A stretch of DNA of 34,060 bases, from positions 1 through 34,060 of the forward strand of contig CAZXYA010000026.1 in NCBI GenBank assembly GCA_964644655.1, in the 5' to 3' direction. Source of the stretch: JAFMDF01 sp964644655 (lineage in GTDB: Bacteria; Bacteroidota; Bacteroidia; Chitinophagales; Saprospiraceae). Each line of letters starts with the position of its first letter. Positions within the stretch are counted from its first letter, which is position 1. Shown piece after piece: positions 15,499 through 25,182 of the stretch. The translations under genes were made by a program, and so were the position numbers. Below the pieces are notes generated by a model that was not told where the DNA came from, did not search any database, and was given only the letters and a program-made list of their open reading frames with translations.

Positions 15499-18400
15499 AT
15501 GAAAAGCATCATTCCTCTTTTTTTAGCTTATTTTTTATTCAACAGTCTACTTTCTACTACCCATACTTCAATTCAGTCTATAACTACGCCTCCTAGTCAC
15601 CAAGTTTGCGATACTTTTCAAATTCCTTTGATTGGAATAGATACTATTTCCAATACTTGTGGAATTATTACCGACCAAGACCTTATTGGATATCCATCCA
15701 ATTCAGATGGAATATTAGCTATTATTACCGACTCTTGTGTTGGGTCTATTACTTTGTCCTTTCAAGAATTCGCCATTGAGCCTGGTGATTTTTTCACCAT
15801 TTACTATGATGGCAGTTTATTCGGGCGTTCCATTACCTTTTTCGAGAGTTCATTTGTTTTACCTGACCCCATAACCAGTACAAGAAGTAAGATTTTAATA
15901 CAATTTAAGCCTAATAATAATTTTAGTCTAAATCGTCGTTTTAAAATTGGTTTCGAAGCAAATGAACAACAACCCCCTATTGCCAATTTTGTTATAGAAG
16001 ATACATTAATTGCTACCTTTGATTATTTTCGAATTGAGAATACGTCCAGTCATGCTGAAAATATCTTTTGGGATTTTGGAGATGGAGAGACGACCCCTTC
16101 TCCTTTTTTTGGGCATCATTATGAGGAACCAGGTATTTATACCATCACGCAAATCAGTTCCAACTGTTTGGGTAGTGATACCATTCAACAAAAAATAGAA
16201 GTAAGAGATAAATATGATTTAGAAATTGGCCTCCAAGACACGCTTCATTTCACTTTGCAACAAGGCGAAACGGTCATGGATAGTATTTGGCTATGGAATC
16301 GAGGGCTGGAAACAATAACTTTCGAAGTGGATAGTGCCAGCCAAGGTTATTATAAAGCATCAGATTTAATGTTTTATAATGATTTTTTTCCTTCTTATAG
16401 CCTACATATTTTTGAACCTATCAATCCCCAACTAGATCATTTATTGGTAGATGTTTCCCTTAAGGGAGATTTTGAACAGGCTTCAGAAAAAAGTGAATTG
16501 ATTATAGATAGTACGGCTATAGCACAAATTCAAGATCAAAATATGGAGGGCGTTACGTCCAAAGAAAGTTTTGATTTTTCAAGGCCGCAACTCAAAAAAT
16601 GGTTAGCGGATGAGAAATTGGAAATTGAATTACAAAATACGATTGATGTAGAAGGACCTTTTCAGAACAACCATAGGGACGGCACTCATCTAGTGGAAAT
16701 TTCTAGTAATGGATTTAGTTGGTTAGCTCTCGAAACTCAAAATGGTTTAGTCGAGCGAGCTGATTCTACCGCAGTTGTTTTTAAATTAAATGCGGAAGAC
16801 ATATTGGAAGGCACTTATTATTTAGATATCTTATTGCATACCAATGATCCTAACTCTCCACAACAGTCTGCCCTTGCTCCAGTTAAATTAACGGTTATTG
16901 GAGCCCCCATAATTGAAACGATCGATACCTTAAAGTTTGAAACAGCTTATATTGGTTTTCCTACTAGAGATTCTTTTAAAATTCATAACTCAGGAACTGC
17001 CGACTTAGCTATTTTAAATATCAAAACTAGTTCTAGCGAATTCCTTCCCTCTTTTAGTCCATTTACCTTAGCTCCTAGGGATGCTAAATATATTCCTATC
17101 GACTTCCAATCTTTTTTCTTTGGCATTACCCAAGAGACCTTAACTATTCAAACAAATATCGGGGATACGCAGCTTGTGCTATTAGGAAACACGGTTCAAC
17201 CCCCTACTTTAAATTATACCCCAGATTCTATTAATATTACTTTGTTGAAAGATAGTGCAGCTACTATTCCAATCTATCTTACTAATGAGGGAAATAATAT
17301 ATTGGACTATGAATTATTTGATGAATTGGATTTATTAATTTTTAATAATGATTCCTATGAAGAAAGAGAGCTTTCTAATATTAAGGCAATTATGGCTACT
17401 CGTTCTACTAGCATTCATGTAACAGAAATTACGACAGAAAATCCAGCAGACTTAGAAAAAGCATTAGATGGAATAGAAGTTTTATTCTTTTCAAAATCCA
17501 AAAGATGTCACAGATGTTATTTTGGGGAGTTTGCTCCCGTTATTCAAGATTTTGTGCAACGAGGAGGAAAGGTAGTTTTTAGTTTTACTGGAGTAGGCAA
17601 ACCTTATGTTAATTTAGGGCTATTTGAAGAAAATACAAATGGTGATACCAAATCAGCCACCTTCACTATTTTAGATGAAACTCACCCACTATTAGCCGAT
17701 ACAAAAGCACCTTTTAAAGCACAAGATGCTACTGCTTTTGTTGATTTCTCTAATCCAGATATTGTTTCTATTATTCAACACGAAGGTTCAGATGTTTTGG
17801 CTTATAGAGATATAGGGGTAGGAAAAGCTATTTTTATTGGCTACGATTATTATCTGTATGATGCTAATGCAGCTCAAATTTTGTTGAATGCCATTCATTG
17901 GGAATCATCGGCTAGTGCTTTGCCTGAGTGGATAAGTATTAATGATTTTTCTGGTGCTATTCCTAATCAAGACATCGATTCTTCTGAAGTGGCAATAGAT
18001 GCAACAGGCTTATATGGCGGCATTTATAACAGCACTATTTTTCTTGAATCTAATGATCCTACTCGTATATTGGATAGTATTCCTGTTCGATTGACTGTTA
18101 TCGCTCCACCAGAAATAACTTTTTCTAATAGTGAAGTGACTTGTAATGGATTAGTTAACTTTAAAGATGAGTCTCTTAATATACCAACCACTTGGATATG
18201 GGACTTTGGAGACGGAAATACATCAACGGAACAAGATCCAAGTAATATTTATCAAGATGGGGATTACACCGTTACTTTAATCGCTTGTAATGACTGGGGT
18301 TGTGATACCCTTGTTCAAGAATCTTTAATTACAGTTGATTATGGGGCTTCTTTTTGTGAAACGATCTCGCTATCATATAGTGATACCTTATTGATTAATG

Positions 18401-21400
18401 AACCTTGCACAGGAGTCATTTATGATTTTGGCGGACCAGATAGCAGTTATGAGATAAATTCTACGGGAACCATCACTATTCATATACCTGATGCTGCTAC
18501 GATTAGTTTAACTTTTGAAGAATTTGATTTAGATTTTAGTGACGAAATATTCATTTATGATGGACCAAACTCTTCTGCTCCTTTAATGGCAATTTATCAT
18601 GGTTTTTCTCCTCCAGTCTTAAATCGGCCCATTATTACTACATTTAATGCGCTAACTCTTGTGATGAAAACTTCTAGATTCCCTTATAATCCAGATTTTT
18701 TACCTGCTGGGTTTAAAGCCACTTGGCAATGTAATGAAGAAGCCCCTGTAGCAAACTTAACCGCTATAAAAACCTTTTCTTGTTCAGGCCAAGTCGATTT
18801 AATAGATGAATCTACAGGAAGTCCCACTTCTTGGCTATGGGATTTTGGTGATGGGAATACCTCCAATGAGCAACTCCCCACTCATTTCTATGCTCAAAAT
18901 GGCATTTATCCAATTTCCTTAATCGCTTGCAATTCCCATGGTTGTGATACTATTTTAAAAGAAAATTTTATCGAAATTGATTTAAATGGGAATTTCTGTG
19001 ATAGAGTTTTTATGCCGACTGATGGCTCTACTATTACCAATATCGCTTGTACAGGAATCATTTCCGACGATAATAAGGGCGACCGAATTGATTATTATTC
19101 TAATAATGCTAAGGGCATTTTTACCATCCAACCACCTGACGCTACTTCAATTGAATTGACTTTTCTTTCTTTTAGATTAGAAGATTGTTGCGATTGGTTG
19201 AGATTATATGATGGTCCAGATACAAATGCTCCACTTATAGGTTGGTTCAACGGAACATCCATACGAAATGGTGAGGTATTTAAATCATCAGGTGGTGCTT
19301 TAACCTTAGAAATGAGTAGTGATGCATCCATCAATGAAGCTGGTTTTTTAGCTTCTTGGGCATGTAATTCAAGGTTACCTACTGCTGCTTTTAGAGTCAA
19401 TCAAACCGTCTCTTGTTCAGGCAATCTTACTTTTATAGATGAATCTATTGGAGTACCTACTAGTTGGTATTGGAATTTTGGTGATGGGACAACCTCTATC
19501 GAATCAACTCCGTATCATTCCTATAATACAGAGGGATTTTATGATATTTCTTTAAAAATTTGTAATGAACAAGGTTGCGATTCTTTAACCCAAACTAGTT
19601 TTGTAGCAATAGATTTCCAAAAAGCATATTGTGATACCATTTCGATGCCAATTGATGATAAAATCCAAATTATCAATGCTTGCACAGGCATACTAAGAGA
19701 TTATGGAGGCGCCAACGATTATACCTATGACAAAACTAATGGCTTGACAGTCATACAGGTGCCAGATGCCGCTTTTATAGCATTAGATTTTAGATCTTTC
19801 GACTTGTTTCCCAATGTTGATTTTTTAAATATATACGATGGAACGAATACAGATGCCCCTTTAATTGGTGCTTTCACAGGAACAGATTTGCCTAATGGTG
19901 GCCTTATTAAATCTACAAATGGAACTATTGCTATCCAAATGATTACCGATTTCTCCAACCCTGCAAGTGGTTTTGAACTAGCCTGGACTTGTAATAATGG
20001 ACTACCAATCGCTGATTTCACCAGCAATCAAACTTTTTCTTGTGCAGGTACGATTACCTTTGAAGACCAATCCACAGGAATTGTTAAAAGTAGAAAATGG
20101 GATTTTGGCGATGGCACTAGCTCAACAGAAACTCAACCAATTCATTCTTACCAAACCAATGGAACTTATACTGTTTCCTTAGTCGCTTGTAGTGATTCGG
20201 GTTGTGATACCTTAGTTCAACCTGATTTTATTATAATTGATAAACAAAGTAGCTTCTGCGATACGGTATTATTGTCTGCAAATTCAAGCACTCAAATCAT
20301 TAATGCTTGTTCAGGTGTCCTTTTTGATAGTGGCGGTCCTAATCAAGCTTACCCATTTGGTTTTAACGTGGAAAGCGGGTTAATCATTCAAGTCCCCAAT
20401 GCTGATAACATTGTCTTAAATTTTAAATCCTTTGCCTTAGATGATAATGATAGTTTAAAAATTTATAGTGGTTTGGAGGACACAAGTAATTTAGTTGGTG
20501 TTTATAGAGGGCATAATTTACCTAATAATGGAATGCTTATTATTCCAAGTGGGACGGTAAAAATAGTGATGTATATCCGCTCTCATGAAGAAACCGAAGG
20601 TTTTGAAATGACTTGGTCTTGTAATAAAGAAGCCCCTATCGCAGACTTTCTGATACATCAAACTAATACTTGTTCTGGTTCCCTTTCTTTTGAAGATCTA
20701 TCTTCTGGAGTAACCAACTCTTGGTTTTGGGATTTTGGAGATGGGACAATCTCTACTGAAAAAAATCCTACTCATTCCTATCAACAGAATGGATTATATG
20801 CTGTTCAATTAATTGCTTGTAATGATGTAGCTTGTGATACCTTGCCAAAATCCGACTTAGTAAATGTCAATTTAGGAAGTGATTTTTGTGATACTTTATG
20901 GATGCCAACCGATGCTAAATTACAAATAATCAACGCTTGTTCAGGTGTTCTTTTTGATAATGGAGGGCCTAATAATAATTCTCTAGCCAATGTTCCAAAT
21001 AGCTTAATCAGCATCCAACCTACTGATGCGCAAGGCATTAAATTAACGTTTCGTTCTTTTGATTTATCAGACAATAGTAGCTTAAATATTTATGATGGCG
21101 CTGATAATACTGCTCCTCTAATTGGGTCTTTCTCTGGAAGTATTTTACCCAATAATGGTGTGATTATTTCAACTAATAGTGCGATTACTTTAGAAATGAG
21201 CAAATCCTTTTATGGGGATACCGATGCAGGTTTTGAGCTAATATGGGCTTGTACAGAAATGTCTCCAACTACCGATTTTGCTGTCAATCAAACAACTTCT
21301 TGTTCTGGAGTTGTTAATTTCAAAGATCAGTCTTTAGGTTTCCCTGATAGCTGGCATTGGGATTTTGGAGATGGCGCAAGTTCTACAGATTCTATGCCTA

Positions 21401-23898
21401 TTCATCATTATAAAAATGCAGGTAGTTATGCTGTTGCTTTAGCTACTTGTAATAATATTGCCTGTGATACCCTCACCAAAATGAATTATGTTACGGTAGA
21501 TTTTCAAGCACCATTCTGTGATACTTTACAAATGCCAGTAAACGAACAGACACAAATAATAAATGCTTGTACAGGAGTTCTATTTGATAATGGTGGTCCA
21601 AATGGCAATTACGCTACAGGTCCATCTAAAGGAACAACTATCCTACAAATACCTGAAGCTACAGCCATTCAATTAGTTTTCCATTCTTTTAATTTGTCCA
21701 AATATGGAGATACTTTATTTATCTATGATGGGCCTAATAAAAACGCCCCACTAATTGGGGCATATACAGGAGAAAATTTGCCCGAAGGTGGGTTCATTTC
21801 TTCGTCAACAGGCAGCCTGGCTTTTCTAATGATTACTAATAATTTTGCCAATCCCAGCGGATTTGAAATAGAATGGGCATGTAATATGATGCCTCCTATC
21901 GCTGACTTCTCCCTCAGTCAGCCTTTTAATTGTTATGGAACAAGTACTTTTATTGATAAAACGAAAGGTTTTGAAATATCCAGAGTTTGGGATTTTGGAG
22001 ATGGGATAACTTCTATCGACAAACATCCAACCCATGCTTATGCACAAGCTGGGGAATACGATGTGTCTCTAGTTGTATGTAATGAAGTTGCATGTGACAC
22101 TTCCATTCAAACACAATTTGTTAAAGCAGAGAATACCTTTTTTTGCGATACTATTAGTATGCCCACTAACTCCATTCCACAAACGGTATATGAATGTACT
22201 GGTATTCTAAAAAGTGGAGCACAAAAAGAAAACGAACAATCCGATATCTTAGTAATTAGTCCACCAGGTGCTACTCAAATCCGAATTGATGTTAACTTTT
22301 TTAATCTCGATAATTGGGTGAATTTTTATGACGGACCTACTACTGATGCCCCTATACTAGGCTCTTTTATAGGAAACATAGCTCCAAATGCGAAAACCAT
22401 CATTTCTTCAAGTGGTGTAATCACTATTGAAAGAAGAAGAGATTTTTCTCGAGAGGATATAGGTTTTGAACTAACTTGGTCCTGTAATACGGATTCTCCT
22501 ATTTCTGATTTTAAAATAAATCCACCTACTACTTGTTCCAGTTTAGTAACATTTCGGGATCAATCAAAAGGCATTCCATCTAGTAGATTTTGGGATTTTG
22601 GTGATGGCAATACTTCTACAGATTTGTTTCCAAATCATATTTATCAAAATAATGGCGTTTTTGATATTAGCCTAGCAGTATGTAATAATTTAGGATGTGA
22701 TACTAGCATGCAGCAAATTATCATTAATAAAGTTAACGACTTCTGTGATACCATTTCCATGACAAATAATTACGAAGACAGAATTATCACAGCCTGTGAA
22801 GGACAGCTTATTGATGAAGGATTTGAAGATACATTAGCACCTACTTCTAGCTGGACGACTATTATCAGTCCTCCTGGCACTTTTATTGAACTTCAATTGG
22901 ACAAGACAGACGCTTCTTCTGCTCATCTGTTAACCATCTATGATGGGCAAGATTCTCAAGGCTCCTACCTTGGTAATTTCTCTGAATTCGGAGAAACAGC
23001 ACAATCCATTATTTCATCCAATAATGCTATGACCATAGAATTAAGGAGAGAGCTTCAATCATTTAATACAGGCTTCGAACTTAGTTGGGAATGCAAACCT
23101 TCTATACCTATCGCTCATTTTACTGCTCCAACACCGTTTTGGTGTGGAAATCGAGTTAATTTTCTAAATGCCTCCATTAAAGCAACGAAGTTTCATTGGG
23201 AATTTGGAGATGGAGCTAGTTCTAATGCCGATTCTCCAACTTATTTCTATCAGCAACCCGGCATCTACGAGGTATTATTAATTGCCTCCAATGAAGTATA
23301 TGTCGATTCATTTTCTCAAATAATCATAATTGAGGATGGAATCATTACTGCAGATATCAGTATGCCTGACACCGTTTTCACTAATCAAATAGTTGACTTC
23401 CAGGGAATAAGTAATCAAGCCGTTTCATGGCAATGGAATTTTGATTCGGTATTATTAGCCGATAATATCCCAAATCCAAGTTTTAGTTTCTCAGAATCTG
23501 GTCTATATGAAATTAATTTAAAAGTAGCAACAGATCGTGGTTGTCCCAATTCCATTCTTAAACATTTAGTAGTTGTAGACTCTGTAGGAAATTCGTTGAA
23601 AGGAGTTGCTAATCAAAAAAACAGTAACCAAAAAAACATTGCCTCAACAGACTTGACTTATAAAATCTTTCCTAATCCAACCAAAAATCTTATTCGTATT
23701 AATCTTAAGAATATGCCATTTGGAAAAACAGGGGTTGTTCAATTATATGATACAAATGGTAAGCATTTATTATCAAAAAGAATTGATGCCAAAGATAATA
23801 TTACCCAAATGGATTTAAGTAACTTTAGTGCTGGCATTTATTTTTTAAGGATTACAATAGGAGAAAATACTTTTTTAGAACGGATTATACGGCAATAA
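15499..23898 (+). CDS. Giant surface protein with tandem PKD-CUB array and type IX sorting domain
   Basis: The protein has 2799 residues and a signal peptide at about 1-20 (PLFLAYFLFNSLLSTTHTS). In order: a CUB-like domain (about 37-155), one PKD (about 158-235, 'WDFGDGETT'), beta-sandwich regions of the choice-of-anchor/ASH kind (about 240-575), an alpha/beta glutamine-amidotransferase-like domain (about 625-805, 'FVQRGGKVVFSFTG', 'GVGKAIFIGYDYY'), another sandwich half, and then an array from about 870. The array alternates nine PKD domains (W[D/N/E]FGDG) with eight CUB domains ('FCDTISMP', 'IINACTGVLFD', 'IYDGPN.NAPLIG'). A degenerate PKD follows. The end is a T9SS domain ('KIFPNPTKNLIRI', 'GIYFLRIT'). 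Such proteins are usually adhesins or matrix proteins. No catalytic residues were identified. Confidence 0.88.
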   Translation: MKSIIPLFLAYFLFNSLLSTTHTSIQSITTPPSHQVCDTFQIPLIGIDTISNTCGIITDQDLIGYPSNSDGILAIITDSCVGSITLSFQEFAIEPGDFFTIYYDGSLFGRSITFFESSFVLPDPITSTRSKILIQFKPNNNFSLNRRFKIGFEANEQQPPIANFVIEDTLIATFDYFRIENTSSHAENIFWDFGDGETTPSPFFGHHYEEPGIYTITQISSNCLGSDTIQQKIEVRDKYDLEIGLQDTLHFTLQQGETVMDSIWLWNRGLETITFEVDSASQGYYKASDLMFYNDFFPSYSLHIFEPINPQLDHLLVDVSLKGDFEQASEKSELIIDSTAIAQIQDQNMEGVTSKESFDFSRPQLKKWLADEKLEIELQNTIDVEGPFQNNHRDGTHLVEISSNGFSWLALETQNGLVERADSTAVVFKLNAEDILEGTYYLDILLHTNDPNSPQQSALAPVKLTVIGAPIIETIDTLKFETAYIGFPTRDSFKIHNSGTADLAILNIKTSSSEFLPSFSPFTLAPRDAKYIPIDFQSFFFGITQETLTIQTNIGDTQLVLLGNTVQPPTLNYTPDSINITLLKDSAATIPIYLTNEGNNILDYELFDELDLLIFNNDSYEERELSNIKAIMATRSTSIHVTEITTENPADLEKALDGIEVLFFSKSKRCHRCYFGEFAPVIQDFVQRGGKVVFSFTGVGKPYVNLGLFEENTNGDTKSATFTILDETHPLLADTKAPFKAQDATAFVDFSNPDIVSIIQHEGSDVLAYRDIGVGKAIFIGYDYYLYDANAAQILLNAIHWESSASALPEWISINDFSGAIPNQDIDSSEVAIDATGLYGGIYNSTIFLESNDPTRILDSIPVRLTVIAPPEITFSNSEVTCNGLVNFKDESLNIPTTWIWDFGDGNTSTEQDPSNIYQDGDYTVTLIACNDWGCDTLVQESLITVDYGASFCETISLSYSDTLLINEPCTGVIYDFGGPDSSYEINSTGTITIHIPDAATISLTFEEFDLDFSDEIFIYDGPNSSAPLMAIYHGFSPPVLNRPIITTFNALTLVMKTSRFPYNPDFLPAGFKATWQCNEEAPVANLTAIKTFSCSGQVDLIDESTGSPTSWLWDFGDGNTSNEQLPTHFYAQNGIYPISLIACNSHGCDTILKENFIEIDLNGNFCDRVFMPTDGSTITNIACTGIISDDNKGDRIDYYSNNAKGIFTIQPPDATSIELTFLSFRLEDCCDWLRLYDGPDTNAPLIGWFNGTSIRNGEVFKSSGGALTLEMSSDASINEAGFLASWACNSRLPTAAFRVNQTVSCSGNLTFIDESIGVPTSWYWNFGDGTTSIESTPYHSYNTEGFYDISLKICNEQGCDSLTQTSFVAIDFQKAYCDTISMPIDDKIQIINACTGILRDYGGANDYTYDKTNGLTVIQVPDAAFIALDFRSFDLFPNVDFLNIYDGTNTDAPLIGAFTGTDLPNGGLIKSTNGTIAIQMITDFSNPASGFELAWTCNNGLPIADFTSNQTFSCAGTITFEDQSTGIVKSRKWDFGDGTSSTETQPIHSYQTNGTYTVSLVACSDSGCDTLVQPDFIIIDKQSSFCDTVLLSANSSTQIINACSGVLFDSGGPNQAYPFGFNVESGLIIQVPNADNIVLNFKSFALDDNDSLKIYSGLEDTSNLVGVYRGHNLPNNGMLIIPSGTVKIVMYIRSHEETEGFEMTWSCNKEAPIADFLIHQTNTCSGSLSFEDLSSGVTNSWFWDFGDGTISTEKNPTHSYQQNGLYAVQLIACNDVACDTLPKSDLVNVNLGSDFCDTLWMPTDAKLQIINACSGVLFDNGGPNNNSLANVPNSLISIQPTDAQGIKLTFRSFDLSDNSSLNIYDGADNTAPLIGSFSGSILPNNGVIISTNSAITLEMSKSFYGDTDAGFELIWACTEMSPTTDFAVNQTTSCSGVVNFKDQSLGFPDSWHWDFGDGASSTDSMPIHHYKNAGSYAVALATCNNIACDTLTKMNYVTVDFQAPFCDTLQMPVNEQTQIINACTGVLFDNGGPNGNYATGPSKGTTILQIPEATAIQLVFHSFNLSKYGDTLFIYDGPNKNAPLIGAYTGENLPEGGFISSSTGSLAFLMITNNFANPSGFEIEWACNMMPPIADFSLSQPFNCYGTSTFIDKTKGFEISRVWDFGDGITSIDKHPTHAYAQAGEYDVSLVVCNEVACDTSIQTQFVKAENTFFCDTISMPTNSIPQTVYECTGILKSGAQKENEQSDILVISPPGATQIRIDVNFFNLDNWVNFYDGPTTDAPILGSFIGNIAPNAKTIISSSGVITIERRRDFSREDIGFELTWSCNTDSPISDFKINPPTTCSSLVTFRDQSKGIPSSRFWDFGDGNTSTDLFPNHIYQNNGVFDISLAVCNNLGCDTSMQQIIINKVNDFCDTISMTNNYEDRIITACEGQLIDEGFEDTLAPTSSWTTIISPPGTFIELQLDKTDASSAHLLTIYDGQDSQGSYLGNFSEFGETAQSIISSNNAMTIELRRELQSFNTGFELSWECKPSIPIAHFTAPTPFWCGNRVNFLNASIKATKFHWEFGDGASSNADSPTYFYQQPGIYEVLLIASNEVYVDSFSQIIIIEDGIITADISMPDTVFTNQIVDFQGISNQAVSWQWNFDSVLLADNIPNPSFSFSESGLYEINLKVATDRGCPNSILKHLVVVDSVGNSLKGVANQKNSNQKNIASTDLTYKIFPNPTKNLIRINLKNMPFGKTGVVQLYDTNGKHLLSKRIDAKDNITQMDLSNFSAGIYFLRITIGENTFLERIIRQ
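18106..23330 (+). repeat. Protein-coding tandem array: nine PKD and eight CUB units, about 630 bp period
   Basis: The codons for the W-x-FGDG motif recur near 18193, 18834, 19468, 20096, 20725, 21355, 21985, 22588 and 23195. Spacing is 628-641 bp for most units and about 605 bp for the last two. Each unit is one PKD of about 85 residues plus one CUB of about 125 residues. Copies have diverged at the DNA level and are best recognised in the protein, so the duplications look old. Confidence 0.85.
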
Positions 23899-23960
23899 GA
23901 AAATAATTTTCCAATAAATAAAAACTATTCCTTACTTTAGATAAACTAAAAACCTAAGAT

Positions 23961-25118
23961 ATGGAATTTCCAAAAATCAAAAACCTAGCACTAGTAGCTG
24001 CTCCAATTACCCTAATCTTTTTAGGAATATGGTGGTTCAGATGCCCAAGTGCTAGTATTCATTTACAAAATAGCTACTTAGAGACCAATATGCCTGATAG
24101 GGAATTACCTTATCAATATGATTTGGTGCTTCCATTTGAAACGGATATGGTTAATGACCCAAACTATGCCATTGCTAGAGATGGTCCTTATGTTAAATCT
24201 TTGTTTGGCCCTAGATTTATTAGGGATAGAAATCAATGTAGTCTACTCCATTATGATTTTCATCAAGGCATAGATTTCGAGGGAATATTCGACTTTGATG
24301 GCACAACATTTAATGAGGACAATCCAAATCCTAATCTATGTATGTGTGATGGGCTTGTTGAAGAATTCACCTATAATAATAGGTCAGAAAGCTGTGGTGG
24401 TCAAACAAATTTCATTAAAATAAAGTGTAATCAATCCTTTAATAAAACAGGGGTTGATTGGGGCAATATTTATTTACGGTATGTCCATTTTTCTAGTTTC
24501 TCTAAAAATTTTGTCGTTGGAGAAAATGTAGCAAAAGGAGATACACTTGGCTATACAGGTTGTACAGGGGCAAGCACGCATCACCTGCATCTAAGTGCCC
24601 AAAGAAAAATTGATAATAATACTTATATTAATGTCCACCCATATCGACTCTATAATCCTATACAAGTTCCCCATTTGGTCAATAAAATCGACGATGTAAT
24701 TGTTACTAAATTTACCTCATCAAATAATTATAATATCTTAAGGTTTAATATTCCATATAACCGTTTGTCTCTTAAGGAAATTCAACTTACCCGATCTTGG
24801 TTTTGGTGGCATTATGATTATTATACGATTGATTTAGAGGATATCAGTACTAAACAAGATAGAGAATGTCATAATTTAATACCCAATATAGAATTATTTC
24901 CATACCGATTTAATGGACAAAATACTGCGGATAATCTATATAACGATATAAGAAGTGATTTAACAAATGACTATCCCTTAATAGATGTAACCTCAAGTAG
25001 ATATGGCTATATATTGGATGTAAAAGTAAAATTATCTCCCTTTTATTATGGTTCTTGGAATTGCTTTAATATAAAAATATCAGATATCTGGGGTAATACG
25101 ATGACTGGGAGATTATAA
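23961..25118 (+). CDS. M23 (LytM-type) metallopeptidase, membrane-anchored
   Basis: The protein has 385 residues. Residues about 9-26 (LALVAAPITLIFLGIWWF) form an N-terminal signal or anchor segment, placing the rest in the periplasm or outside. The zinc site of M23 peptidases is intact: His101 and Asp105 in 'FHQGIDFEG', His176 in 'YVHFSSF', and His208/His210 in 'HHLHLS', preceded by the typical 'VAKGDTLGYTGCTGAS'. Family members cut peptide cross-links in peptidoglycan or glycine-rich peptides. An insertion between 105 and 176 holds five Cys. About 150 residues at the C terminus are unassigned and may bind a partner. It lies 62 bp after the giant surface protein and may help that export or cell-wall remodelling. 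Confidence 0.8.
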   Translation: MEFPKIKNLALVAAPITLIFLGIWWFRCPSASIHLQNSYLETNMPDRELPYQYDLVLPFETDMVNDPNYAIARDGPYVKSLFGPRFIRDRNQCSLLHYDFHQGIDFEGIFDFDGTTFNEDNPNPNLCMCDGLVEEFTYNNRSESCGGQTNFIKIKCNQSFNKTGVDWGNIYLRYVHFSSFSKNFVVGENVAKGDTLGYTGCTGASTHHLHLSAQRKIDNNTYINVHPYRLYNPIQVPHLVNKIDDVIVTKFTSSNNYNILRFNIPYNRLSLKEIQLTRSWFWWHYDYYTIDLEDISTKQDRECHNLIPNIELFPYRFNGQNTADNLYNDIRSDLTNDYPLIDVTSSRYGYILDVKVKLSPFYYGSWNCFNIKISDIWGNTMTGRL

Positions 25119-25140
25119 GTAATTTCATTGGGGTTTAAAA

Positions 25141-25153
25141 ATACGGTACGTAT
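25141..25153. promoter_or_regulatory. 13-bp pseudo-palindrome upstream of the McrC-like gene
   Basis: ATACGGTACGTAT pairs ATACG with CGTAT around GTA, 30 bp before the ATG. It is a possible operator or half of the promoter region; there is no further support. Confidence 0.2.
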
Positions 25154-25182
25154 CTAATAATTCGCTTACCTTTATTCTCATA

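Noticed and set aside
19095..19400. Antisense open frames within the giant gene (also at 18684-18881, 19725-20027, 20805-21074, 21826-22047)
   Set aside because: They recur at repeat-equivalent positions as mirror frames of the PKD/CUB coding strand, with no family resemblance or start signals.
18106..23330. CRISPR-like or satellite DNA suggested by regular spacing
   Set aside because: The repeats are coding, about 630 bp long and diverged in DNA; they are protein domain repeats.
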